From contig DAVT01000147.1 of assembly GCA_002505685.1 (NCBI GenBank), positions 4,809-20,921 of the forward strand: 16,113 nucleotides of DNA. Reading direction: 5' to 3'. Of this stretch, positions 6,120-13,178 are shown one piece after another. The stretch comes from Euryarchaeota archaeon UBA501. Its GTDB lineage: Archaea > Thermoplasmatota > Poseidoniia > Poseidoniales > Thalassarchaeaceae. Position 1 is the first letter of the stretch, and every line of letters begins with the position of its first letter. The notes beneath the pieces were generated by a model. The model was not told the origin of the DNA. It was given only the letters and a program-made list of their open reading frames with translations, and did not search any database. The position numbers and the translations under genes are program-made.

Positions 6120-8023
6120 AGAAGGCGAAGGGTTTCGAGGTTTTTCGGCGCATATGTTCTAACTCGGTAGGTGCTTGCGAGATCCTTTCTGAATTCAGCG
6201 CATGTATGGGAGTCCCCGTGATGGCAAATAATCGTCCTTGGTTTCGGATTCATTGCCTTGACGTAATCCATCAATTGCCGGCGGTCACTGTGTCCACTGA
6301 AACCATCAATGGTGATTACGTCGCAACCAATCGATACCATGCGTGTTTGTCCTTGATCATTGATGGGGACTTCTGCGAACCCTTTCTGTAGGCGACGGCC
6401 CAATGTTCCATCTGCTTGATATCCTACAAAACACAGGGTATTATTTGGTTCTGGGGCCCAGTGTTTGAAGTATTCAACAATAGGGCCTCCAGTCATCATT
6501 CCAGACGTAGCCAATACAATACAGGGGCTAGGGTCCAAGAGGATACTTTCACGTTGCTCGTGTCCACTAACTTTGCGGAACCAAGTAGAATTGAAGGGGT
6601 TTTCATCTCCTCCCTTGAGGACCTTTTTGCGCAAATCGCGGTTCAATGCTTCTGGATGGCTGGCATGAATTGCGGTAGCTTCTGTAATCATACCATCAAG
6701 CCAAACTGTGACGGGTTCACAAGTGCCTGATTTGAATAACTGATCAATGGCAATCATGACCTCTTGGGAACGACCTACGGCAAATACTGGGCAGAAGATT
6801 TTCCCCTTCTTAGAGAGTGCACGTTGAATCAAATCCTGTAGTTCTTGAGTGGCTTCTTGTCTAGTCGGTTGGAAATCCTTTGCCCCTCCATATGTTGATT
6901 CCATAATCAAGGTCTCAACACGTGGGAATCGAATGGCAGCCGCATCATAAAGCCAAGATTTCTCGTACTTGATATCTCCACTAAACACGATGTTGTGCTT
7001 ACCTTCTCCGATATGCATGTGTAGAGATGATGAACCCAAAATGTGTCCTGCATTGTACATTGTCAATTTGATGTCTGGAGCGATATCGATTGTCTTGCCC
7101 CATTCAACATCGACAATGTGCTTAATCATCTCTTGTACATCCCCTAGACCATATGGTGGAGGATTTCCTTCGGCTGCGGCGACCTTGATGTAATCACTTT
7201 GCAATAGGACCATCAAATCGCGAGTGGGTGGAGTACAGTAAACTGGACCACGATAACCATACTTGTACATCACAGGTAGTTGACCAATATGGTCGATGTG
7301 TGCATGTGTTATCACAATCGCATCTAGATTCTCAAACGGCATCAATTCAGGCGCGTTGAAATAAGGAGCAACTTCACTCAGATTGTTGGTCGGTTTGGCC
7401 CCTACATCGACCACAACCTTCGATTCATTGGTTGTGACCAAATGCATAGCCCTACCCACTTCGCGATATGAACCGAGTGCTGTAAGGCGGCACCAGGGTT
7501 CGCCCGAACGTTGTGGCCGGTAAATTCGGGTGCCGAATTTTCTGAGAAGTGCCTTTCGATCGTCTGCATTTTCTTGTCGATATTTGCGGATATTGTGCAT
7601 GGTTCTGCTCTCTACAGCCGCAAATCGCTCGGTGCGAATAATCCAACCAATCTCGTCTCGAATCCCCCGAACTGTGGCACCTTTCGGGCCTACAGCAGCC
7701 CCTGGGTCATCACAAACGATGGTGCATTCACATATTGCTCCATCAAAATAGACCCGCTTCAATCCCGCTTCTTCAGGAAGCATTTCGATAATTTTGGCCT
7801 CTGCATCTTTGGAATCCAGCATGATGTCTGCAGATGGGCGAATTTCGATTCTTCGTTTGATTGTCTTGGCAATTTTACTCGCAAGACTCTCCGTTCCCGA
7901 AAATGCATCGGGATTGCTGGTTATGATGGCGATACTAGCCGCCTCTAAGTCAACCTCATAATCGATACCTGATGGTACCATGCTGGCGATTTTCTTTTTC
8001 ACTTCTTGGAATGTAAGTCGCAT
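6116..8023 (-). CDS. fttA: Transcription termination factor FttA (aCPSF1), KH/MBL/beta-CASP ribonuclease
   Basis: A 635-residue protein that cleaves nascent RNA and ends transcription in archaea; it is the homologue of eukaryotic CPSF73. N-terminal KH-type domains include a GxxG loop (GPKGATV, about 112-118). The metallo-beta-lactamase core has THAHIDH (His240, His242, Asp244, His245), NAGHILGS (His327) and FSGD (Asp350). The beta-CASP part holds PVFAVGRSQE, ATSGMMTGGP, SGHSDR (His578) and CHHGDSH (His601). All metal ligands are present and length matches the family. The ATG at 8023 is fixed by a strong Shine-Dalgarno AAAGGAGG at 8031-8038; an in-frame ATG at 8053 is upstream of that site and rejected. 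The gene follows psmB on the same strand. Its leader holds a hairpin and U tract, noted separately. Confidence 0.97.
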   Translation of the reverse strand: MRLTFQEVKKKIASMVPSGIDYEVDLEAASIAIITSNPDAFSGTESLASKIAKTIKRRIEIRPSADIMLDSKDAEAKIIEMLPEEAGLKRVYFDGAICECTIVCDDPGAAVGPKGATVRGIRDEIGWIIRTERFAAVESRTMHNIRKYRQENADDRKALLRKFGTRIYRPQRSGEPWCRLTALGSYREVGRAMHLVTTNESKVVVDVGAKPTNNLSEVAPYFNAPELMPFENLDAIVITHAHIDHIGQLPVMYKYGYRGPVYCTPPTRDLMVLLQSDYIKVAAAEGNPPPYGLGDVQEMIKHIVDVEWGKTIDIAPDIKLTMYNAGHILGSSSLHMHIGEGKHNIVFSGDIKYEKSWLYDAAAIRFPRVETLIMESTYGGAKDFQPTRQEATQELQDLIQRALSKKGKIFCPVFAVGRSQEVMIAIDQLFKSGTCEPVTVWLDGMITEATAIHASHPEALNRDLRKKVLKGGDENPFNSTWFRKVSGHEQRESILLDPSPCIVLATSGMMTGGPIVEYFKHWAPEPNNTLCFVGYQADGTLGRRLQKGFAEVPINDQGQTRMVSIGCDVITIDGFSGHSDRRQLMDYVKAMNPKPRTIICHHGDSHTCAEFRKDLASTYRVRTYAPKNLETLRLL

Positions 8024-8030
8024 TTCTCGA

Positions 8031-8038
8031 CCTCCTTT
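8031..8038 (-). promoter_or_regulatory. Shine-Dalgarno site of fttA
   Basis: AAAGGAGG on the minus strand, 7 nt before the ATG at 8023. It decides the fttA start against the in-frame ATG at 8053 and shows that this organism uses leadered as well as possibly leaderless mRNAs. Confidence 0.9.
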
Positions 8039-8063
8039 CGACCCGATACACACTCATCACGAA

Positions 8064-8078
8064 CCCATCTAGGATGGG
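8064..8078 (-). promoter_or_regulatory. Hairpin in the fttA leader
   Basis: A perfect 6-bp inverted repeat CCCATC/GATGGG with a 3-nt loop lies between the psmB stop and the fttA ribosome site. No U run follows it, so it does not look like an intrinsic terminator. It could be a leader structure or a protein site; the role is inferred only. Confidence 0.4.
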
Positions 8079-8081
8079 GCG

Positions 8082-8098
8082 AAAAAGGCGCGTGCGCC
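8082..8098 (-). terminator. Terminator-like hairpin and T5 tract after psmB
   Basis: Reading the minus strand 7 nt after the psmB stop, the sequence forms GGCGC-AC-GCGCC followed directly by TTTTT. The stem is short (5 bp with a 2-nt loop, or 4 bp with a 4-nt loop). Archaeal termination relies mainly on the U tract, so this could end or attenuate psmB transcripts before fttA. Moderate support because of the small stem. Confidence 0.45.
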
Positions 8099-8105
8099 GG
8101 GAATT

Positions 8106-8732
8106 TCAACACTGCTGAAGCAATGCACTGAGTTCTGCTTCGTCCAACTGACGGAAACCTGTTTTTTGGGTGATGACGGCCAAATCCATGCCGTTTCCAC
8201 TGGCAGCGTCACGCTGAGCGCTGGCAAGCAGTGCCTTAGCGGCAACCTTGAGGGCTTCTTTTTCAGTCATACCTGATTTGAATTGGTCTTCAAGTACACC
8301 GTACATGTATGGTGAACCTGAACCTGTTGCACAGTATTCGTCAGGAATGGACCCACCTGCGGAATCAATGGAATAAACGCTACCACCTGTATCATCTACA
8401 CCTGCAATCAAAAGTTGGACCCAATGTGGGCGTCCGACGAGAATGTTGGCAGTCATTGTAGCCGCACCTTTGACAGTCATCTGTTGGCCACGCTTCAACT
8501 CAAACAGACTCATTTCTGCCGCAAGTGTACGAGAGAGTGATTGGGCATGACCGACCAGTCCGGCAGTGGTCAATGCAAGGTTGTCAGCGATCTTGAACAG
8601 TTTCTTGACGCTCTTGTTCGCAACGAAGTGTCCCATCGTCGCACGGTGGTCTGCACCAACGACGACACCGCCATCAAAACAAATTCCCACTGTGCTTGTA
8701 CCAGTCTTTACTGCAGCCATATCCGCGTCCAT
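8106..8732 (-). CDS. psmB: 20S proteasome beta subunit
   Basis: A 208-residue catalytic subunit of the archaeal 20S proteasome, the core protease that degrades unfolded cytoplasmic proteins. A short propeptide ends at Gly11, and the mature nucleophile is Thr12 (G|TSTVG). In mature numbering Asp17 (GADHRATMG) and Lys33 (NKSVKKLF) complete the active site, with the GSGSPYMYGVLE and AQRDAASGNGMD segments holding the supporting Ser and Asp residues. Length fits the family. The ATG at 8730-8732 follows a GGAGG site at 8740-8744 with 7-nt spacing, which beats the in-frame ATG at 8720. A TATA-like box lies at 8769-8776. fttA follows on the same strand; the alpha subunit is not in this window. Confidence 0.97.
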   Translation of the reverse strand: MDADMAAVKTGTSTVGICFDGGVVVGADHRATMGHFVANKSVKKLFKIADNLALTTAGLVGHAQSLSRTLAAEMSLFELKRGQQMTVKGAATMTANILVGRPHWVQLLIAGVDDTGGSVYSIDSAGGSIPDEYCATGSGSPYMYGVLEDQFKSGMTEKEALKVAAKALLASAQRDAASGNGMDLAVITQKTGFRQLDEAELSALLQQC

Positions 8733-8739
8733 TCAAAAT

Positions 8740-8744
8740 CCTCC
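8740..8744 (-). promoter_or_regulatory. Shine-Dalgarno site of psmB
   Basis: GGAGG on the minus strand, 7 nt ahead of the ATG at 8732. It fixes the psmB start. Confidence 0.85.
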
Positions 8745-8750
8745 AAGAGT

Positions 8751-8764
8751 TGCGCAGAAGCGCA
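8751..8764. promoter_or_regulatory. Palindrome between psmB TATA and start: operator candidate
   Basis: A perfect inverted repeat TGCGC-AGAA-GCGCA. It sits between the TATA-like box (8769-8776) and the expected transcription start near 8747, a usual place for archaeal repressor binding. It may instead be only a small hairpin; there is no direct evidence of binding. Confidence 0.35.
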
Positions 8765-8768
8765 CGGG

Positions 8769-8776
8769 GATATATC
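8769..8776 (-). promoter_or_regulatory. TATA-box candidate for psmB
   Basis: GATATATC, self-complementary, stands out in a GC-rich stretch. Counting about 26 bp downstream on the minus strand puts the start of transcription near 8747. That gives a leader of about 15 nt which just includes the GGAGG site. Because the box is symmetric it could also serve the plus strand, but then the start would be more than 100 bp ahead of sepF. Confidence 0.55.
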
Positions 8777-8828
8777 GTCGAGAAGAGGGGGCCTTTTGAA
8801 TCCCTCGTCTGACCTTCCCCCGATTCCA

Positions 8829-8887
8829 CCTCGGACCCCCTCGGTTCGCGACGGTTCTTGAACCTATGAAGTCGAAAAGGTCCGAGG
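8829..8887. repeat. Nested inverted repeats upstream of sepF
   Basis: A perfect 9-bp inverted repeat has arms CCTCGGACC (8829-8837) and GGTCCGAGG (8879-8887) spaced by 41 bp. Inside it lies the near-palindrome GGTTC-TT-GAACC (8853-8864). It could be a regulatory site for sepF or psmB, or an RNA stem with an inner hairpin. No known RNA family is recognised. Confidence 0.5.
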
Positions 8888-8918
8888 ATTGAAGAATTGC
8901 CTGTGTTTTCGCGACCCC

Positions 8919-9332
8919 ATGGAGGACGGTGAGGCACCCCGCTGGATGGATATGCCTTCAATTGCCGAATCTCAACCAGAACCGGTAGCTCCTGAGCAGC
9001 AGTACCACGATTTGGGGGATTTGTACCCCGATGCACCCGTCCCAACAATGCGGGGTGAGGCAATCATCCATAGGGCCGTTCTACACGACTCGAGTGGAAT
9101 TGAGACACTATTTGATTGGGTTGCAGACGGAGATGTTGTCATTGTTGAGTTGAAACGGCTAATTCAGCGCGATGTTGAGTTTGCAAATTGTATTTCTAGA
9201 CTACAGGAAATGATTGAAGGAGATTTGTGTGGCACTCTTGTTCAAGTTGGAGATGATCGGTTGATTTTACTCCCTGCGGGCTTTGCAGCCGTCAAAGGTG
9301 TTGAAAACGAAGTGTTCGCACCAGACGCATAG
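8919..9332 (+). CDS. sepF: SepF-like cell division protein (FtsZ anchor family)
   Basis: A 137-residue protein whose C-terminal domain (about 46-128) matches archaeal SepF. ADGDVVIVELKRL (69-81), helix FANCISRLQEMIEG (88-101), and GDDRLILLPAGF (111-122) parallel the haloarchaeal protein's DGDVVI and GDDQLILTPTG segments. SepF binds the tail of FtsZ and tethers the division ring to the membrane. The N-terminal 45 residues are acidic and Pro-rich (PEPVAPEQQ), and no amphipathic membrane-targeting helix is visible, which is unusual. The ATG at 8919 is chosen; the longer frame begins with TTG at 8889 and adds no such helix either. No Shine-Dalgarno is seen. The ZPR1-like gene follows after 30 bp on the same strand; psmB diverges. 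Confidence 0.82.
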   Translation: MEDGEAPRWMDMPSIAESQPEPVAPEQQYHDLGDLYPDAPVPTMRGEAIIHRAVLHDSSGIETLFDWVADGDVVIVELKRLIQRDVEFANCISRLQEMIEGDLCGTLVQVGDDRLILLPAGFAAVKGVENEVFAPDA

Positions 9333-9350
9333 GTTCAAACCTGACGAAAA

Positions 9351-9354
9351 GGAG
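9351..9354 (+). promoter_or_regulatory. Ribosome binding site of the ZPR1-like gene
   Basis: GGAG 8 nt ahead of the ATG at 9363. It favours that start over the out-of-frame ATG at 9358. Confidence 0.65.
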
Positions 9355-9362
9355 AGTATGTT

Positions 9363-9986
9363 ATGGAAAGCACAATCGATGTTTCCTGCATCATCTGTGG
9401 ATTTGACGAAGGTCTAACCATGCTGGCCCATACCGAAGAAATTGCATATTTTGGAGAGCACACACAGGTTACACTCTCGTGCCCGGGATGTGGGTGGAGG
9501 CAAACCGATTTCATCCCTGCAGAGGCAAGAGAAGGTTCTTGCCAATCCTATCTGATCGATTCGAGTGAAGATCTACAAGTGCGCGTGATTCGAGGCTCTG
9601 CGTGCACGGTTCGATTGGTTGAGCTGGATTTGGAAGTCCGACCTGGCTCGCATTCCACAGGCTATGTCTCAAACATTGAAGGGGTACTGAATCGATTCCA
9701 AGAAGTCATTGACATGGTCGGTAGACAGGCTGCGACAGAAGGTAGTGAAGAAGCGATTTCAGAACTAACCACTCTGACAGAAGCAATGTTGGAAATTCGC
9801 GAAGGGCAACGCGGTGTAACACTAGAATTCCTAGACCCCCATGGCCATTCGATGATACTGACGGACAATGTTGATTCACGCCCACTCACGCCAGAAGAAA
9901 TCGAAGATTTGCCCATCGGTCCAGCAGCGGGGTTGATGGAAGCGGGTGCCGCTCAATCAAGAGCCGGCCCCGTGACCGAAGAATGA
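9363..9986 (+). CDS. ZPR1-type zinc-finger protein
   Basis: A 207-residue protein with one ZPR1 module. The four-cysteine zinc finger is CIIC (9-12) and CPGC (40-43), with the family-typical EIAYFGEHTQVTLSCPGCGWR between and after. A beta-rich domain follows (LQVRVIRGSACTVRLVELDLEVRPG, then GYVSNIEGVLNRFQEVID). In eukaryotes two such modules form ZPR1, which acts as a chaperone for folding of translation factor eEF1A. Archaeal members have one module and their role is less clear. The C-terminal 30 residues are acidic and low in structure. A GGAG site precedes the ATG. Lying between sepF and a methyltransferase gene, it is probably co-transcribed with both. Confidence 0.88.
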   Translation: MESTIDVSCIICGFDEGLTMLAHTEEIAYFGEHTQVTLSCPGCGWRQTDFIPAEAREGSCQSYLIDSSEDLQVRVIRGSACTVRLVELDLEVRPGSHSTGYVSNIEGVLNRFQEVIDMVGRQAATEGSEEAISELTTLTEAMLEIREGQRGVTLEFLDPHGHSMILTDNVDSRPLTPEEIEDLPIGPAAGLMEAGAAQSRAGPVTEE

Positions 9987-9988
9987 GT

Positions 9989-9995
9989 GGAGGAG
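9989..9995 (+). promoter_or_regulatory. Shine-Dalgarno site of the methyltransferase gene
   Basis: GGAGGAG 6 nt ahead of the ATG at 10002. It decides that start over the GTG at 9987, which abuts the preceding stop. Confidence 0.85.
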
Positions 9996-10001
9996 TTCAC
10001 A

Positions 10002-10622
10002 ATGCGTCCGGCAACAGATGTATTCTCAGAATGGGCAGACATTGGGAAAGATGCAGGGATGGAAACGGGTCACGCGCCTGCCGTACAGGAAATCCTTCGT
10101 GCCGCAATTCCAGAACTACAAGGGTTCGAGAATTTCCGGGCCATCGATGCAGGTTGTGGAAATGGTTGGGTAGTCCGAATGTTGGGTTCAACTGAAAATT
10201 GCTCAGAAGCAATCGGAATAGATGGTGCACATTCAATGATTCAGCGTGCCAAAGAAATTGACCCACAAGGAACCTACGTGCATGCAAATTTGGAAACATG
10301 GAGTCCTGAAGTCCCTGTAGAATTCGTGCACTCTATGGAAGTCTTGTATTATCTCAACGACATTCCTTCTTTCCTTAATCGCGTTCATCAACAATGGTTG
10401 TGCTCAAGAGGAGTTTTCGCGTTTGGAATCGACCATTACCTCGAGAATGAGGATTGCCATGGATGGGCAGAGAAGGTGGGTACCAAAATGGCCATGCACA
10501 GTGAATTCGAATGGAAAAAAATGGTCGAAGAGTCGGGTTTTGAAATCCTCCGTACATTCAGGGCTGCAGCAAGCGAAGAATGGGTAGGGACATTCGTGAT
10601 GATTTGTCGCAAGTGCGGATGA
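10002..10622 (+). CDS. Class I SAM-dependent methyltransferase
   Basis: A 206-residue Rossmann-fold methyltransferase. Motif I for SAM is AIDAGCGNGW (47-56), the acidic residue at the end of strand 2 is Asp74 in GIDGAHSM, and a motif near VHANLETW (93-100) likely contacts the adenine. EFVHSMEVLYYLND follows at the position of motif IV, and later strands hold GVFAFGIDHYLEN and GTFVMICRKC. The overall look is of Methyltransf_11/25 small-molecule enzymes (UbiE-like), but the substrate cannot be named. The start at 10002 is fixed by GGAGGAG at 9989-9995. It is the last gene of the sepF, ZPR1, methyltransferase run and converges on the subtilase gene with 31 bp between stops. Confidence 0.88.
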   Translation: MRPATDVFSEWADIGKDAGMETGHAPAVQEILRAAIPELQGFENFRAIDAGCGNGWVVRMLGSTENCSEAIGIDGAHSMIQRAKEIDPQGTYVHANLETWSPEVPVEFVHSMEVLYYLNDIPSFLNRVHQQWLCSRGVFAFGIDHYLENEDCHGWAEKVGTKMAMHSEFEWKKMVEESGFEILRTFRAAASEEWVGTFVMICRKCG

Positions 10623-10653
10623 TTGAACAAAGCAAGGCCGGTATTGAAAGTTA

Positions 10654-13113
10654 TCAGGAATCTGATTCTTCGATAATGGCCTCGACGATTTCGACTTCAA
10701 GAGACGAATACATTTTGTTTCGAACAAAAACTGCAACACCGAACAAAATCACATTCAGAATGATTAGAATGATGACGAAATCAAGGTGTAAACCTGAATC
10801 GGAATGCGCTGCGATTTTTTGATCCCACATCGGAATTTGACTTTGGTCATATACCGGTCGGATGTAAATCAGATTGCCTTCATGGCTTGAATCATAATCC
10901 GAACTTGGAATGGCTGGATCCAAATCTGTGTACCCATCCATGCGTTGCTCAAATTCGATGTAAACGGGTTCAGAAATGTCCAATTTAAGTAATACATCAA
11001 CCGTGTAAGGAACGCGTGGCTCCATGAATTCAGAACCACTCAATGGGCTGGGCAAATTAACGGCCATCCCTGTAACGTCAAACTCACACCACTTGCCCCA
11101 GTGTTCTACGTCGACATCCAATACGATGTGCAGCGTATCACCCGTGCGAGTGCCTTGTCCTGCTGCATCGTCATTTCCATCTTCTCCAAGATCGATGTTC
11201 GGTCTGATTGAGCCCACTTGGAATGTGTTGATGTCGTATTCGAGTGATGTGAACGCGACTTGCATTTCGATGGTGCCGTTTGGAATCCAAACATAGTGTC
11301 GGTCATCGGTCGCATAGGTTCCAAAAGTGCTGGTATCACCGTTGTTAAAGTGACTCCATTCACCCTTCCATGCATGTCGAAGTTGATCGGTTTCAAGAGG
11401 AATCTCACGAACCCCAATCATGTCCATGTAGTATTCATTCGCATCCCAAACGGTGACTTCTGGATGGTCCACGAACCCATCCCCATCTGAATCTCTAAGC
11501 AACTGAAGCGTTCGTGCCAATGCTACAGCATGGTCCACATGGACCAAACCGTGCCCCACACGCCAATCATGGCAAAGATTGGTTTGGTTTGAGACATAAC
11601 ACTGCTCTGGGATGTCATTGCAACTATCCTCATCGTTTCCTTCCTCGCATTGATTTTTCAAAATATCATACTGGGCAGTCAATTCAAGAATCAACTCAAC
11701 CTCATGTACGCGTGTTTCATTCGAACTGAACCACTCTACATTTTGGAAACCCTGAGCGGCTTGTCCGGTAACCATCGCAGTTCCTTCATCATGGTCTTCG
11801 TATTGATACCAAGCTGTACCCAATGATGGTGCGACATCGATCAGAACTGTTGCAATTCCTCCGATGTGCGGAGTTGCCATACTGGTGCCGCTGATGGACA
11901 TGTAATACAGGTCACCTTGTGTACGCGTAGATGCATCGATTGCAGTGGCTCTAGGTGCAGTTGCCCAAATGTCACGACCCGGCGCACCAACATCTGGCCA
12001 TGTGTGTTGTTGGTTAATCCAGCCACGCGAAGAAAAGGATGTGATGGCCCCTCCATCGTGTGTTAGTGCCGCGACGGAGATGGCTGAAGGAGTGTTTGCG
12101 TAGACATTGGTGCGTAAGTCGTCGTCGCTTTCAGCGCCACTTCCCCCCGAATTAGAGGCCGCAAAAATGACTGCAACACCATTGTCATACGTCAGACGAT
12201 TCGTCAGTTGCGCAATGACGTTAGAGGGATTGTAATCTCCGTTAGTCCCCCACGAATTGGACACCACACGGATGTTGTAATCATTCAAACCGGGTCGTGA
12301 GTTCTCATATGTCCACTCTAGACCTTGCTCGGCTGCGAATATACTGGCTCCATCGCCGGTACCCAATGCCACTATTTGTGCGCCCTTGGCCGTACCCAAT
12401 CTGCGTCCAGCACTGGCATCACCGTTGCCGGCAATGGTCCCACCCACGTGTGTACCGTGACCGGATGATGTATCGGAATTGCAATTTGGTGCGTCAACCC
12501 AAGCCACGCCAGACCATTTGGCAGACCAAATCAGCTTCTCACCAGTCCAAGGCTCTCCACAATCAAAATCTGGATGTTCGCCATCAATTCCAGTATCCAA
12601 ATCCACGGCAGTAGTACCATCCCCATCCCATTCAGCAAACGCTAGATTATCGAAAATAACTCGGCCTTCTCGGTCGATAAGTGCACGATGCCAAGACAAT
12701 GACGAATTGACGACGTGAACGGTTTCATGCATCATTGCGGATGGGTTGGTTGGGTCGCCTGGGAGATAGAAATGCTCCAGCAAACGGTTGCGTTCAATGA
12801 AGAAAATGTCCTCCATCATTGACAGGTGACGGATTTGCTCGGGTGTGCCTTCGTACAATCCTCCGTGTAGAACATGCATTTCCCCCAATGTTTCCAAACC
12901 GATTTGATCAATCCGTTCGCGCTTCATATCATCCAAGGGTGAGGAAAATTGGGCAATCACTTCAATCGATTCGTGACTCGAAAAATGCTCGATTAATTCG
13001 GCATCCATCTTTGTGATATCTCCTGCGGGATTGAGATCATGCGTCATTCCAGCAGATGATGTCGAGGAAACGAAAATCGCGAGGATAAACAATGCCAATA
13101 ACCCGCGCCGCAT
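10654..13113 (-). CDS. Membrane-anchored S8 subtilisin-like serine protease
   Basis: An 819-residue exported protease that probably degrades extracellular protein at the cell surface. A signal peptide (MRRGLLALFILAIFVSSTSSA) is followed by an I9-like propeptide (about 50-110, IEVIAQF...GTPEQIRHLS). The catalytic domain has Asp173 (DLDTGIDGEHPDF), His219 (SGHGTHVGG), oxyanion Asn321 (AASNSGG) and Ser411 (ISGTSMATPH). An insertion of about 85 residues with four Cys (about 489-514) precedes GHGLVHVDHAVALA. A DSDGDGFVD calcium loop (541-549), beta-rich domains and a C-terminal membrane helix (about 776-798) with a short cytoplasmic tail end the protein. The ATG at 13113 is chosen because the longer frame begins with TTG and lacks support. 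The gene ends with tandem stops TGA TAA. It is last of three exported-protein genes on this strand. Confidence 0.95.
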   Translation of the reverse strand: MRRGLLALFILAIFVSSTSSAGMTHDLNPAGDITKMDAELIEHFSSHESIEVIAQFSSPLDDMKRERIDQIGLETLGEMHVLHGGLYEGTPEQIRHLSMMEDIFFIERNRLLEHFYLPGDPTNPSAMMHETVHVVNSSLSWHRALIDREGRVIFDNLAFAEWDGDGTTAVDLDTGIDGEHPDFDCGEPWTGEKLIWSAKWSGVAWVDAPNCNSDTSSGHGTHVGGTIAGNGDASAGRRLGTAKGAQIVALGTGDGASIFAAEQGLEWTYENSRPGLNDYNIRVVSNSWGTNGDYNPSNVIAQLTNRLTYDNGVAVIFAASNSGGSGAESDDDLRTNVYANTPSAISVAALTHDGGAITSFSSRGWINQQHTWPDVGAPGRDIWATAPRATAIDASTRTQGDLYYMSISGTSMATPHIGGIATVLIDVAPSLGTAWYQYEDHDEGTAMVTGQAAQGFQNVEWFSSNETRVHEVELILELTAQYDILKNQCEEGNDEDSCNDIPEQCYVSNQTNLCHDWRVGHGLVHVDHAVALARTLQLLRDSDGDGFVDHPEVTVWDANEYYMDMIGVREIPLETDQLRHAWKGEWSHFNNGDTSTFGTYATDDRHYVWIPNGTIEMQVAFTSLEYDINTFQVGSIRPNIDLGEDGNDDAAGQGTRTGDTLHIVLDVDVEHWGKWCEFDVTGMAVNLPSPLSGSEFMEPRVPYTVDVLLKLDISEPVYIEFEQRMDGYTDLDPAIPSSDYDSSHEGNLIYIRPVYDQSQIPMWDQKIAAHSDSGLHLDFVIILIILNVILFGVAVFVRNKMYSSLEVEIVEAIIEESDS

Positions 13114-13133
13114 GGCTTTCCCATACAATTCTC

Positions 13134-13139
13134 AATTTA
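13134..13139 (-). promoter_or_regulatory. TATA-box candidate for the subtilase gene
   Basis: TAAATT on the minus strand, centred about 24 bp ahead of the ATG at 13113, which would suit a leaderless or near-leaderless mRNA. No Shine-Dalgarno is visible. The sequence is weak, so this is tentative. Confidence 0.4.
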
Positions 13140-13178
13140 GAGCGTTCGCATGTGTGCGCGCTCAAGGCAAAGGTGAAT

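Noticed and set aside
8024..8053. Ten-residue N-terminal extension of FttA from an ATG at 8053
   Set aside because: The strong Shine-Dalgarno lies inside this stretch and serves the ATG at 8023, where family homology also begins.
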